From Schlesneria sp. DSM 10557 (lineage in GTDB: Bacteria; Planctomycetota; Planctomycetia; Planctomycetales; Planctomycetaceae): a DNA stretch of 64,000 nucleotides. The notes under the pieces are model-generated. The model was not told the origin of the DNA. It saw only the letters and a program-made list of their open reading frames with translations, and did no database searches. This document shows positions 53,684-63,084 of the stretch, piece by piece. The position numbers and the translations under genes are program-made. Position 1 is the stretch's first letter. The number at the start of each line of letters is the position of its first letter. The stretch covers positions 4,650,001 to 4,714,000 of the forward strand of contig NZ_CP124747.1 of the NCBI RefSeq assembly GCF_041860085.1. The letters are read 5' to 3'.

Positions 53684-55726
53684 ATGGGCCTATTGTTTTG
53701 CTGGAAAGCGAGCCCGTTCGTGCCCACAAAATGGATTGCGTGGCAACAGGTTTCTCAGTCGATTCAGGCCGACGACGCGATTCGTGTGCTTCAAGCGGTC
53801 GAACAGTTCGTAGCTCGTGCAGTACCGGCGAATTCCGCAGCGGAATTCCTGCGGGATCAACTTCCCGAGATTGCTGGTGAACTTGCCGCGAACTCCGTCG
53901 GCTTTTTTATGCGCAATCCCGATTGGGTTGCCGTGAGCCAGCATGGCCGCATCGGTCTGTCCGAGATGCCGAAAAGCCTGTTGATGGATGTGCTCGACCG
54001 CGATGCGGGAGTGGTCGCCTCGCTGGATAGCGTTCCGGGGACCTACCTTGCTGCGACGCCCGTTCCCAGCCGCAGTCATACCGGCGCCGTGCTGACATTT
54101 GCCGGCCGCAGCTTTCCTGACGACGCACTGCCGTCAGCCATGCTAATGGCGAAGGCGATTGGTGCGTGTCTCGACTTTCTCGCCCGTCGCAGTCAGTCCG
54201 TGCGGAGAATCGATCAACTTCAGAGCATTCTGCGGATTTCCTTAAATCTGTCTGCCGTTCATGAAACGGAGCCGCTGCTGCAGTTGATTGCCAAAGAGGC
54301 GACTCGCCTGCTGGAATGCGATCGCGCCAGTATCTTCATCTGGGACAAAGAGCATCACGAGCTCGTCGCCTGCCCTGCGCTTGGGGTTGAAGGGAACTCG
54401 CTCAGACTTCCTGATAACACCGGAATCGTCGGTGAGGTGATTCATCAAGGGGTGACCTTGAGAATCGACGATGCCTACAACGATCCACGGTTCAGCCGAA
54501 AAGTGGATAACGCCAGCGGTTACAAAACGCGTAACCTTTTGTGCGGTCCCCTTTACGGTTCGGACAAGAAACTGCTGGGGGCGTTCGAGGTCATCAACAA
54601 AAACTCGGGGTCCTTCACTGAAGAAGACGAAATCACGCTTGCCGACCTGTCACTTCAGGTTGCGGTGGCGCTCCAGAACACGCGTGAGCGTGAGTCGTTG
54701 CTCAGGTCGCATCACCAGTTGACGCAGCAGGTGACCAAGGGGGCGACCATCATCGGCGACAGTCCGGCGATGCAGGCAATGCGAAGTACCATTCGCCGAC
54801 TTGCTGCTACGGACCTTCCGATTCTTATTCTGGGCGAGAGTGGAACCGGCAAGGAGGTTGTCGCGCAGGCCCTGCATTATCAGGGGCCCCGGTCCGACCG
54901 TCCGTTCGTGGCCGTCAACTGTGCGGCGCTGACAGAGACGCTGCTTGAGAGTGAATTGTTCGGCCACGAAAAAGGGGCCTTCACTGACGCGCGCGAGATG
55001 CATCGCGGCAAGTTTGAAATCGCTGAGGGGGGGACGATCTTTCTGGATGAGATCGGTGACATGAGTCCCGGTGGGCAGGCCAAACTGCTGCGGGTGCTTG
55101 AGCAGAAAGTGATCACCCGCGTCGGGGGATCTCTTTCGATACCGATCAATGCCCGAGTGATCGCCGCCACGAATGCTCATTTGGCCGATGCGGTTCGGGC
55201 GAAGAAGTTTCGTGAGGATCTGTATTTCCGCTTAAACGTGGTCACGCTGGATCTTCCGTCGCTGCGAGAGCGGGCGGATGACGTTTTGCCACTGGCCGAT
55301 CATTTTCTGAATCTGTTCGCTACTCAGGCCCGCCGCCCCAACCTGAAGATGTCGCCTGAGGCACGAAAGCGCCTGCAAGCCCATGCCTGGCCCGGCAATG
55401 TGCGAGAATTACGGAACCTGATGGAACGCGTCGCCTTTCTGGCGACAGGCGATACCGTCGAAGTCGACGACCTGGCATTCATTCTCAGTCCCGAACAGTT
55501 GAATGTCTTCGAACCCTCTGTAGACATGCGTCTCAACGAAGCCACGAACGGGTTCCAGCAAAATTTCATTCGCAAGGCAATTAAGCGGGTGAAAGGGAAT
55601 ATGAGTGAAGCGGCCAAGTTGCTGGGACTGCATCGATCCAATCTCTACCGCAAGATGCGCCAACTGGGGATGAGCGAGGCTGGGGGGAAGGACGACGATG
55701 TCGACTTTCCGGACGACATGGTTTAA
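53684..55726 (+). CDS. Sigma-54-dependent activator (GAF, AAA+, Fis-type HTH)
   Basis: A 680-aa enhancer-binding protein. Residues about 1-180 are a GAF-like sensor region; a second GAF domain spans about 190-345 (LLECDRASIFIWDKE, LRIDDAYNDPRFSRKVDN). The AAA+ domain (about 360-590) has Walker A GESGTGKE (about residue 384), the Walker B GTIFLDEIGDM, the loop EKGAFTDA (canonical GAFTGA) near residue 425, and the arginine finger region RFREDLYFRLNV-type sequence (KKFREDLYFRLNVV). A Fis-type helix-turn-helix lies near residues 645-668 (SEAAKLLGLHRSNLYRKM). It has no response-regulator receiver, so control is by a small ligand or partner. Target genes are unknown. Confidence 0.93.
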   Translation: MGLLFCWKASPFVPTKWIAWQQVSQSIQADDAIRVLQAVEQFVARAVPANSAAEFLRDQLPEIAGELAANSVGFFMRNPDWVAVSQHGRIGLSEMPKSLLMDVLDRDAGVVASLDSVPGTYLAATPVPSRSHTGAVLTFAGRSFPDDALPSAMLMAKAIGACLDFLARRSQSVRRIDQLQSILRISLNLSAVHETEPLLQLIAKEATRLLECDRASIFIWDKEHHELVACPALGVEGNSLRLPDNTGIVGEVIHQGVTLRIDDAYNDPRFSRKVDNASGYKTRNLLCGPLYGSDKKLLGAFEVINKNSGSFTEEDEITLADLSLQVAVALQNTRERESLLRSHHQLTQQVTKGATIIGDSPAMQAMRSTIRRLAATDLPILILGESGTGKEVVAQALHYQGPRSDRPFVAVNCAALTETLLESELFGHEKGAFTDAREMHRGKFEIAEGGTIFLDEIGDMSPGGQAKLLRVLEQKVITRVGGSLSIPINARVIAATNAHLADAVRAKKFREDLYFRLNVVTLDLPSLRERADDVLPLADHFLNLFATQARRPNLKMSPEARKRLQAHAWPGNVRELRNLMERVAFLATGDTVEVDDLAFILSPEQLNVFEPSVDMRLNEATNGFQQNFIRKAIKRVKGNMSEAAKLLGLHRSNLYRKMRQLGMSEAGGKDDDVDFPDDMV

Positions 55727-55949
55727 TGCTGATTCTGGCAAGATGGGCGATTGGCGAAGCTTGTTTTTGTTCTTCTGATCGTGCCACACAATTTGGTGCT
55801 GCGAGTTGAATTTCGGATTCAACCCTTGGAACCCTCACACTCCGGCGAGCCGTTGCGACGATCACTATGTCGTCCGTGAATTGTCCGTTGTCGGAAGTCG
55901 ACCGGCAGAGTCTGCGGATGGATCGCCGGCCAGATGTGAGGAGATGGTA

Positions 55950-57536
55950 ATGCGCAGTCGGATGGATTTCAGCGTGCGAGTCTGCTTGCTCAGCGCGGCG
56001 ACAGCAGGCCTGCTGTCGCAGTCAATGACGGTGTACGGACAATCCAAAAACCCCGTCTTTACGAACGCAAAGAATCCCCCTCGATCAGGTGCGGGGACAA
56101 GTCCAGTGAAAGCGACTGGCGACGGCAAGACCGAGGTTCAGCGACAGCTGGAGATGCTGTACGAAAAAGATGGCCGCGAAATGCCGGAAATGAACGTCCA
56201 GCCGATGACTCCCCTGGCGCGAACGCCTCAAGTGGTCCCGGCTGCTCCATCGGAACAGGACGATCTTGGGCCAGCGAACGTCCAGCCGACGCAGTTGTCT
56301 TTCGGAGGGAACACCTCCCGCTCGCGATCGACACCGGCACGAAGTTCCTCTTCGGATGAAGCGGACTATGAAGATGATGAAGAGGCCGAAAAGGCACAGG
56401 AGCGGCCAAAACCGATCCGCGGTTTCTTCAAAAAGCTGAATCCCTTCTCAAAGAAAAAGTCGAACTCGTCCGCGTCATCCGATTCGCAGGGGACGATTCC
56501 GAATGTCCCGCCTGCATCCGGTGATCGGTCACCGTCATCGCGATCGAACTCGACCCGGTATGGATCGTCAGGGGGCAAATCGACAGCCAAACTGTCTACG
56601 AACGCACAGAAGACAGGGGCGAAGCCGGTCTTGCTGCCGGTTCCGGAGGACGCGGCCCCCATTCCGCCTGTCCCGCCTCCCCCCTCCTCCTACGAGTTTG
56701 GCCTGGATGACGCAGATGAGGACCCCCTCCTAGAGCTGGATCGTGACCTACCTGCTCTGCCGGACCTCTCTGATGACGCAGAACTTCCTCCCTTGCCGCT
56801 GGACTCATCACCCCGCGCACTCTCTTTTGGAGCAGAGAAACCTACTCCTTCTCCTGAACGGCTCAACCCCTTCTCACGGCGGGAGCAGGAAGCGGACGAG
56901 GCGGAAGCTGACGCCGAAGGGGATGAAATGGGGCAATTCGTTCTTCCAGATCAGGAAGATCTGACGGAGGACGTAGCGGGGTCTTCGGAGGAAGAAGATC
57001 CGTTTGCCGTGCAGGGCAAGGCTTTCATCGAACCGCCACTGGAAGATATTGGGACTCCACCCTCGCCCCTCGCCCTTCCCGCACCTGATGAGGGGCGTCC
57101 GGCACTCATTCCTGCATTCGACAGTCAAGGATCAATCATCCCTGAAGGGTCGAGCGAATCCTATACAGAGAAAATGCGGCGGATTCGGTCCCGTTTTGGA
57201 ATGAAAGGCCTGAAAGGGTTCTGTCCCGTTACTTTGAAGGATCGCCGGGAACTTCGAGATGCCAAACCTGAATTTCAGGCGACTTTCCGGGGTCAGAAGT
57301 TCCACTTCGCCAGCGAGGAGGCACGCGATCGATTTACAGACAATCCGGCGTTCTACGCTCCTGCGGCTTATGGTGCGGATGTCGTTGCACTCGGACGAGA
57401 CAAGGACGTCGTGGAGGGGACGCTGGACTATGCAGCCTGGTTCCAGGGACGCCTCTACCTGTTCGGCAACCAGGAAAACTACGCGACGTTCGTGAAGTCC
57501 CCAGCGACTTTTGCGACCTCGGTGGGAGAAGAATAA
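55950..57536 (+). CDS. Exported acidic protein with C-terminal YHS-like domains
   Basis: A 528-aa protein. The frame opens at 55806, but GAGGAG six bases before ATG 55950 and a signal peptide (MRSRMDFSVRVCLLSAATAGLLSQSMTVYGQ in parts) fix the start. Residues about 30-420 are low-complexity: Ser/Pro/Lys-rich, then Asp/Glu/Pro-rich (LELDRDLPALPDLSDDAELPP). The last 105 residues contain GLKGFCPVTLKDRRELRDAKP and GQKFHFASEEARDRFTDNPAFY, a YHS-type domain that can bind metals, followed by a second degenerate copy (GTLDYAAWFQGRLYLFGNQENYATFVKSPATF in parts). Role unknown, secreted or envelope-located. Confidence 0.75.
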   Translation: MRSRMDFSVRVCLLSAATAGLLSQSMTVYGQSKNPVFTNAKNPPRSGAGTSPVKATGDGKTEVQRQLEMLYEKDGREMPEMNVQPMTPLARTPQVVPAAPSEQDDLGPANVQPTQLSFGGNTSRSRSTPARSSSSDEADYEDDEEAEKAQERPKPIRGFFKKLNPFSKKKSNSSASSDSQGTIPNVPPASGDRSPSSRSNSTRYGSSGGKSTAKLSTNAQKTGAKPVLLPVPEDAAPIPPVPPPPSSYEFGLDDADEDPLLELDRDLPALPDLSDDAELPPLPLDSSPRALSFGAEKPTPSPERLNPFSRREQEADEAEADAEGDEMGQFVLPDQEDLTEDVAGSSEEEDPFAVQGKAFIEPPLEDIGTPPSPLALPAPDEGRPALIPAFDSQGSIIPEGSSESYTEKMRRIRSRFGMKGLKGFCPVTLKDRRELRDAKPEFQATFRGQKFHFASEEARDRFTDNPAFYAPAAYGADVVALGRDKDVVEGTLDYAAWFQGRLYLFGNQENYATFVKSPATFATSVGEE

Positions 57537-57894
57537 GTGTGATCTGGTGTCTGGGAGGTCTCGCATAGCCTTTGAATAAGCGGCATGAGACGGCATGAGA
57601 GAGGTGCTGATCGGAAGACTATTCGCTTGGCGGAAATTCCTCAATCGCCTGCTGTCTGTCAGCGGCGGGTATCGCACCCGCCGCCGCGTGCGTGGAGCGG
57701 AAAGAGAACCGCAGGGATGCCTGATTTCGGGTGGAGCCAGGGATGGAACGAAAAGACAGCGCGTCAGAGTGGCCTCTCACGCGCTGTCCTCCCGCACTCT
57801 TTTGATTCGTTCAGCGATCCGGGGAGATGTACCTTCTCCCCTTCTGTCAAAACGCGGTGTTGGGCCGATTGGCCGTATTCCGGTCGGCGCTCAA
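57537..57894. other. Convergent intergenic region, no gene seen
   Basis: 358 nt between two convergent genes. It holds a 10-bp direct repeat (CGGCATGAGA twice, near 57580-57600) and a GC stem GGCGGGT-ATCGC-ACCCGCC near 57665 with no T-run. Neither is a clear terminator. No gene is supported. Confidence 0.4.
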
Positions 57895-58713
57895 CTATTC
57901 CTTCTTTGAACTGGAAGAATCTCGCTTGGAAGAACTGTCCGCATGGGCCAGTTCTTTCATCAGCTCTTCCGCCTTCTTCATGTGGCGTTCGGTGGTTTCG
58001 GCACCCTTCGCCAGGACGTCTTTAAGTTCGCTTGAAGCGTGACGTTCAAACACGGTCAGCTTGGTCTTCATTGCGGCGTGGGCGGCAATCTGATGTCCCA
58101 CGAAGCATTCATCGAACTTGTCTTCCTCTTTTTCGGTCAGCATCTCCTTTGCGTTGCGGACGCATTCTGCCGCGATCTCACGATGCAACTGAATGAAGTT
58201 GACTCCATGATGCCGGTCAGCCGTTTCTTCGGTACCTGCGGTCTGCTGAACCTTGCCAGCTGATGCTTTCACGGTCCCGCCTGCCAGACCAACCTTTGCC
58301 TCGACTCCCGTGGTCTTGTCTGCGCCAGCGCGGGTTTTATCGTTGGTGGAGGGTTCATGCTTTTCATGTAGATAGCCATCTCGAGCGGCTTCCGGGGCAA
58401 ATTTTTCCAGCTTTTCAAGAAAGGCCTGATGGTCTTTCACAAGCATCTTCGCAAACTCTTTCACGTCCGAGCTGCGCGCTTTCTCCTGTGCAAACTTGGC
58501 GATCGCGATCTCTTCCTGATTTGCTATCGCGACGCACGTTGCCAATGTGTGGTCGGCGGACTTCCAGTCTGACCGCTGGTCGTGCTGTGTGGCGGCATCC
58601 GATCGATTGGGCGTTGTTTGCGGCGGTGGATTGTTGTTTGTCTGCTGGGCTCCGGTAACGCTGCAAAGACACAAAGCTGCACTACATGCGCTAACGCTAA
58701 TCCATTTTCGCAT
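57895..58713 (-). CDS. Exported DUF4142 protein
   Basis: A 272-aa protein. Two adjacent ATGs (58716 and 58713) compete; the second has GGAG at better spacing. Signal peptide MRKWISVSACSAALCLCSVTGAQ. A hydrophilic linker leads to a ferritin-like four-helix DUF4142 domain (SADHTLATCVAIANQEEIAIAKFAQEKARSSDVKEFAKMLVKDHQAFLEKL in parts, and AAECVRNAKEMLTEKEEDKFDECFVGHQIAAHAAMKTKL in parts). About 50 residues between the two helix pairs are charged and Gly/Ala-rich. DUF4142 proteins are periplasmic and often stress-linked; the molecular role is unproven. A long tail is Ser/Lys-rich. Confidence 0.85.
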   Translation of the reverse strand: MRKWISVSACSAALCLCSVTGAQQTNNNPPPQTTPNRSDAATQHDQRSDWKSADHTLATCVAIANQEEIAIAKFAQEKARSSDVKEFAKMLVKDHQAFLEKLEKFAPEAARDGYLHEKHEPSTNDKTRAGADKTTGVEAKVGLAGGTVKASAGKVQQTAGTEETADRHHGVNFIQLHREIAAECVRNAKEMLTEKEEDKFDECFVGHQIAAHAAMKTKLTVFERHASSELKDVLAKGAETTERHMKKAEELMKELAHADSSSKRDSSSSKKE

Positions 58714-59638
58714 CATGATTCTCCATTCCGATCACATTGAGAAGGTGGCACTGAGAAAAGAGATTGAACACTTCAATCAATCTCTCGGGTCTAGTGGTTT
58801 TCGTGCAAAGTCAATGCCGGGGTGTGCAGACTGTGACGGAGAAGGGGAACTTATGACTCACCTTTATCACAGGTGGGTCATGACAAACTACGGTCCCTAA
58901 TTTCGGCATGGACTCGTTTACGGGTCATGGAGTTGAACATAAGACCTTGCAATCCGATGCCCGGCAGTTTCACATCGACTCTGGGGATTCCACTTTGGTC
59001 CATCCGATTCCTGGCCGAAGGTGTGGTCTGGTTATTAGTGAAATGAGTTGTTCGCGTAGCTTTGAATTGATAGCGATGAGTTCCCGAAGCTGTGGGTAAT
59101 GTAATGCACGCTTCATCGCGGCTCGCGAGGTGCGGGGTGTAAATGGAAGGTCTTTACCACTCCCGTTCGGCGACATGCCTTTTCTGGTACAGCCGATGAG
59201 ATGGCTTCGGGCGGTCCACTGGTTGAGCTCTCTGGTCCGAGGCGACTCGCTCTCGCGCCGTGAGGCAACTTGCCAAAAGAAGCTGCCCTTTCAGGTGCCG
59301 ACGGCGCCGGTTCTCGATGGACAAGCGGCCAATGCTGCCCGTTCCACGTTCGCGGATTGTGGACTGAATAAATCCCCCGCAGCCCTCGAGTCGACATCCG
59401 CGGTACGAGGGGTTCTGAGGCGCAATAACCCTCACCCACTTCTATCACCCTACGTGCACAGTAGATTTTCTGTAAGTGGTAATTCGCTACCTGGCTCGAT
59501 GATACCAGGCACTTGGCCGGGAGCCTCATGGACTCGGCACACAGCTCGGCCCTGGACAGGGCAAGGTTTGAAGTACGCGAAGCGCACTCGTGCGTGCTCT
59601 AAAGTGGATTTCCCGGGGAGCGATCGCGATTGAATCGG
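58714..59638. other. Long stretch without a convincing gene
   Basis: About 920 nt. It contains two inverted repeats: GAGATTGA / TCAATCTC (58760-58784) close upstream of the DUF4142 gene, and ATGACTCACCT / AGGTGGGTCAT (58853-58881, one G-T mismatch). A 93-codon minus frame at 59154-59435 and a 138-codon minus frame at 59113-59529 overlap in different phases with a 167-codon plus frame at 59130-59633. None has a recognisable motif or ribosome-binding site. The region may hold remnants or a repeated element. Confidence 0.4.
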
Positions 59639-60094
59639 TCAGGACATCGCATTGATTCGTTGAAGGACCAGGCCCGCGATCGCCGCTCGTCTGCCTGCGT
59701 TCACGGTGACCAGCGAGGTCCCCTTGCGAAAGTCCCGCTCATAGCGAGAGGCTTCTTCACCCAGGACCCCCATGTATGTTAGGAGGCCAGCAAGGTTCGA
59801 GTCGGGATAGTTTGAGAGGTTGGCCGCCAGTGTTCCTGCCAGGATCGCGGAATCGATTTCGGGGAAGTGCCGGGAAATCAGCAGGAGTCTTCGAGTCATT
59901 CCCGGATGATCGGTGGTCCGCGAATCCGAGTCTCCCATCACTTGAATCTGGAGTACAGTATCCTGATGGGTGGCGATGCCAACCTGTGACGCGGAGAACC
60001 CGAGATACCCGAGCTCATCAATCGCGGACTTGAGGCTCCATCCGTCGGAGGCGACACCTACGACATTACCCCAATTAGGAAGCGGGCTGCTCAT
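59639..60094 (-). CDS. YflT-like general stress protein domain protein
   Basis: A 151-aa protein from the ATG at 60092-60094. The frame extends to 60235, but the downstream start matches where the conserved domain begins (VVGVASDGWSLKSAIDELGYLGFSASQVGI). The C-terminal part reads GEEASRYERDFRKGTSLVTVNAGRRAAIAGLVLQRINA, the alternating pattern seen in heat-induced stress protein YflT (general stress protein 17M) domains. The assignment is by pattern only. No ribosome-binding site is strong. Confidence 0.6.
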   Translation of the reverse strand: MSSPLPNWGNVVGVASDGWSLKSAIDELGYLGFSASQVGIATHQDTVLQIQVMGDSDSRTTDHPGMTRRLLLISRHFPEIDSAILAGTLAANLSNYPDSNLAGLLTYMGVLGEEASRYERDFRKGTSLVTVNAGRRAAIAGLVLQRINAMS

Positions 60095-60679
60095 CACTGC
60101 ACCTGACGGTCTGTACGAGACCCAGAAGGCCGGCACACATTGAGGCCGGTTCATAACACACTTGAGGCTGACCGGCCGCGAAACTCGCGACCCGGTTGAG
60201 CCTCCAGTTTCTACCGTTCGCAAGATGCATGCCAAGGGCCCGTTATTCAGATGGGGCTTGTTCCTTGCAGTCTTCTTTCACTCCAACAGGCATCGGCTCA
60301 CGCACGGCATTCCTGCAGCGAGAGCAAGCGCGCCACAAGGATCGCCTCTAAGTGCGATGCCTCGGCGAATCTCAGCGGAGGTGGAGAGGATTAAGGGAGG
60401 CAGGAACTCCGGGGTCTGAACACAGAAGAAGGCTTCCGTCTCAAGTGAGGCAGATCAGATCACCAGACGTAGGTTCACCGGGAAGCCGCGTGATGGTGTC
60501 TTGAAGGCTCCCAATTCTGTGAGTGGAGATCCCGCCCGCCCGGGGTGCGCTAAATGCATGGGCAAAATAGAACCACCCCCGCAAGCGGAGGCTTGCGGGG
60601 GTGGTTGTGTTCCGAGCAACTTGCGGGGATGCGTAAGCGGTCACCGAGCGTGACGGGACGAAGAGGCTTTGCCTGATCG
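60095..60679. other. Intergenic, contains one terminator-like hairpin
   Basis: 585 nt with no supported gene. The 16-pair hairpin at 60571-60606 is described separately. The remainder shows no clear RNA or coding signal. Confidence 0.4.
60571..60606 (-). terminator. Strong 16-bp hairpin, likely terminator of the DUF1571 gene
   Basis: AACCACCCCCGCAAGC (60571-60586) pairs exactly with 60591-60606, loop GGAG. On the minus strand the stem is followed by CTATTTTGCC, a weak T-run, so it fits the end of the upstream DUF1571 transcript (stop at 60680). Confidence 0.7.
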
Positions 60680-61639
60680 TTATCGGAAACGGTACTCGGG
60701 ATTGGTCGAATCAAAGTCAGAATCACTTAATGACTGATCAAAGCGAATTTCGGAAAAGTGGTATAACTCGATGAGAGTTACCTCGTCGATCTTTGCCTCG
60801 TCAGCACCCTCCTTTGCGGGCCATTCATAGTGCTTCGACAGGCATGGTACGTTCCACTCCTTGTCGATAAAAGTAATCGACTTTCGGTAGGTGGGAGAAA
60901 TTTCTCGCGATTTGTACGTTGTCTGGAAGACATGACAGGGGCGTCCCTCAAGCTCGCCATCTTCCAGGTGTGAACATGATTTGACGGTCAGCTTTGTGAG
61001 ATCTTCTTGGTGCGCCTTGAGCATGGTTTCGACGAGTCCTAACAGACCTGCTGAGGTAATCGGGTAGCGTGCACCGCTCATTGCGAGAGCACAGTCTGGT
61101 TCGAGGAAGAACGCGGGTATACGAGACTTCCACCCCCCGTCATGGGCAATCATCCTCCCATTGTGCTTCCCTTCGACGTAAATCACCTCTCGTCCGACAT
61201 CTCCCTGATGCCAATTCAGGTACACGCTGAAGGGTTTGTGACGACACTTGAGCAAGATCCGTTGCTCGTCGAGCAACTGCCCCTGGACGACTTCCTGCTT
61301 CGTCAACATGGCTGTGTAATCCGGTTTCTCCTGCAGGTAGGTATAACCTTTTTCCAGAAGATCAACTTTTTTCTTCAGCACTGCATGCGGATCACCTTCA
61401 GCAAACGTCATTGTCGAGGGTGAGGCGTCCCGCTCTAAACCGGTGCTACCACGACTTTGCCCTGCAACTCGTTCAGCCGGCCTGAAGGCGAACCGATCAC
61501 GCTGTGCCTCTTCTGCACGGACGCGACGCAGGAGCTGGACTTCGGTATCAGTATCAAGTTGGACAAATGGCAACCTACCAATCGTCCCGAAGGCCATCGC
61601 AGAGAGGATGCCTAGTGTGCGATAGGTGATAATTTTCAT
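60680..61639 (-). CDS. DUF1571 exported protein
   Basis: A 319-aa protein with an N-terminal hydrophobic signal or anchor (YRTLGILSAMAFGTIGRLPF). From residue about 95 it follows the DUF1571 pattern: LEKGYTYLQEKPDYTAMLTKQEVVQGQL in parts, KPFSVYLNWHQGDVGREVIYVEGKHNGRM, then ALAMSGARYPITSAGLLGLVETM, and CHVFQTTYKSR with IDKEWNVPCLSKHYEWP. The family is common in planctomycetes and resembles outer-membrane lipoprotein-sorting folds. Function unproven. A strong terminator-like hairpin lies just past its stop. Confidence 0.85.
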   Translation of the reverse strand: MKIITYRTLGILSAMAFGTIGRLPFVQLDTDTEVQLLRRVRAEEAQRDRFAFRPAERVAGQSRGSTGLERDASPSTMTFAEGDPHAVLKKKVDLLEKGYTYLQEKPDYTAMLTKQEVVQGQLLDEQRILLKCRHKPFSVYLNWHQGDVGREVIYVEGKHNGRMIAHDGGWKSRIPAFFLEPDCALAMSGARYPITSAGLLGLVETMLKAHQEDLTKLTVKSCSHLEDGELEGRPCHVFQTTYKSREISPTYRKSITFIDKEWNVPCLSKHYEWPAKEGADEAKIDEVTLIELYHFSEIRFDQSLSDSDFDSTNPEYRFR

Positions 61640-62064
61640 TTGAATCGTTCCGAGAAATTGACCTCTTGTTAGTCGACGGTGAGTCCGTCGCCAGATGTCA
61701 ATCGCAATATCCGTTCCAATGAAGAAAACCTCATGGAATCAGGCTGTAAACGGCTGATTTCCGGGAAGTTTGCAAGCGAGTCTCCTGGTCTTTGGAGTGT
61801 CGTGAATCGAGCGATGCCGGGCTGCAACAGGTGCCCCTGTTCGAACCAGGTTGCACTTACTTCGACCATGAACATCTTTTGGGGAACAATCATTCATGCG
61901 AACCTCAAGTCATAGGCAGTGAGCTCGGGTCGTCCCACTGAACCCCCTCCAGTCGGCGCAAAACTTGCCTTCCCTTTTCGACAGAACATTCCCTCAGCGA
62001 CCTTACTGAGGACCGGTAAAAATCTGTTTGAGACTAAGGCACCACAAATTTCAGGGGAAAGATC
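61640..62064. other. Divergent intergenic region, no gene seen
   Basis: 425 nt between the minus-strand DUF1571 gene and the plus-strand short-chain dehydrogenase. A 74-codon minus frame (61669-61893) has no motif or ribosome-binding site. Both promoters should be here. Confidence 0.4.
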
Positions 62065-62940
62065 ATGACTGAAATCCCGTACGCATCCGGTAGTCCCATG
62101 CCCGCACAGCAGCAGGAGCACCCCGGGCTGGAATCCCGGATGAAGCCACTGCCACAGTACAAGGCTCCACGCTATCGCGGATCGGCGAAGCTGCTCGATA
62201 AAGTGGCCCTGATCACCGGGGGCGATTCAGGGATTGGTCGCGCCGTCGCGGTACTCTACGCGCGTGAAGGAGCCGACGTTGCGATCGTTTACCTGCCCGC
62301 CGAACAGTCGGATGCCGAGGAAACACGTGATGCCGTCGAGGAGGAAGGTCGCAAGGCGTTATTGATTCCGGGCGATGTAACGGATCCCGAGTTTTGCCGT
62401 TCGGCAGTAGAGAGAACCGTTCGGGATTTGGGACGGATCGATATTCTGGTGAATAATGCCGCCTATCAGGAATCCGCTGAACGGTTGGAGGATATCACTC
62501 ACGCTCAATGGGATTTGACCTTTCGGACGAACATTTATGGGTACTTCTACATGGCGCAGGCCGCCCTGCCCTACATGAATGAAGAAGGAAGCATTATCAA
62601 TTGCGGTTCAATTACCGGTCTGGAGGGGAATAAGACACTGATCGACTATGCTGCGACCAAAGGGGCCATCCATGCTTTTACCAAGTCGCTGGCACAGAAT
62701 CTGGTGGACCGCAAAATACGGGTGAATTGTGTCGCTCCCGGGCCAATCTGGACAGTTCTGCAACCGGTATCCAAACCCGCTCAGGATGTGGCGGAGCATG
62801 GCCTGAAGTCGCCGATGCAGCGGCCTGGTCAGCCAGAAGAAGTCGCGCCCGCATTCGTCTTCTTTGCGTCGAATGCGGACTCAAGCTACATCAGCGGGGA
62901 AGTCCTGACCCTCCTCGGGGGTGAGACCAGGGCGAGCTGA
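62065..62940 (+). CDS. SDR-family oxidoreductase (YghA/YhdF-type)
   Basis: A 291-aa NAD(P)-dependent dehydrogenase of the short-chain family, subgroup of general-stress protein 39. The extra N-terminal 45 residues (PAQQQEHPGLESRMKPLPQ) are typical of the subgroup. Nucleotide motif TGGDSGIG at 51-58, NNAA in ILVNNAAYQ, Ser in NCGSITGLEG, and catalytic Tyr195/Lys199 in DYAATKGA. AGGGGAAAG precedes the ATG. The substrate is unknown; family members act on sugars, polyols or aldehydes and are often stress-induced, which fits the neighbours. Confidence 0.93.
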   Translation: MTEIPYASGSPMPAQQQEHPGLESRMKPLPQYKAPRYRGSAKLLDKVALITGGDSGIGRAVAVLYAREGADVAIVYLPAEQSDAEETRDAVEEEGRKALLIPGDVTDPEFCRSAVERTVRDLGRIDILVNNAAYQESAERLEDITHAQWDLTFRTNIYGYFYMAQAALPYMNEEGSIINCGSITGLEGNKTLIDYAATKGAIHAFTKSLAQNLVDRKIRVNCVAPGPIWTVLQPVSKPAQDVAEHGLKSPMQRPGQPEEVAPAFVFFASNADSSYISGEVLTLLGGETRAS

Positions 62941-62994
62941 TTCAGGAACGTCGGCGTCTGCTGAAGGGGGGGGCGCACTTGCTGAGCGACATTG

Positions 62995-63020
62995 CGCTGC
63001 CAGAATCGATTCTGGCAGCG
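62995..63020. terminator. Perfect 26-bp palindrome between convergent genes
   Basis: CGCTGCCAGAATC followed directly by its reverse complement GATTCTGGCAGCG. It lies between the SDR gene (stop 62940) and the kinase gene (stop 63085). There is no T-run, so it is either a weak terminator, a transcript-stabilising hairpin or a protein-binding palindrome. Confidence 0.45.
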
Positions 63021-63084
63021 TACGACGTGAATCCGTCCTGGTTTAGCAGGGCGAGAATCAGGTCGATCAGAAGGAGAATGCACG

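Noticed and set aside
61669-61893. 74-codon minus-strand frame
   Set aside because: No motif or ribosome-binding site, in a divergent intergenic region.
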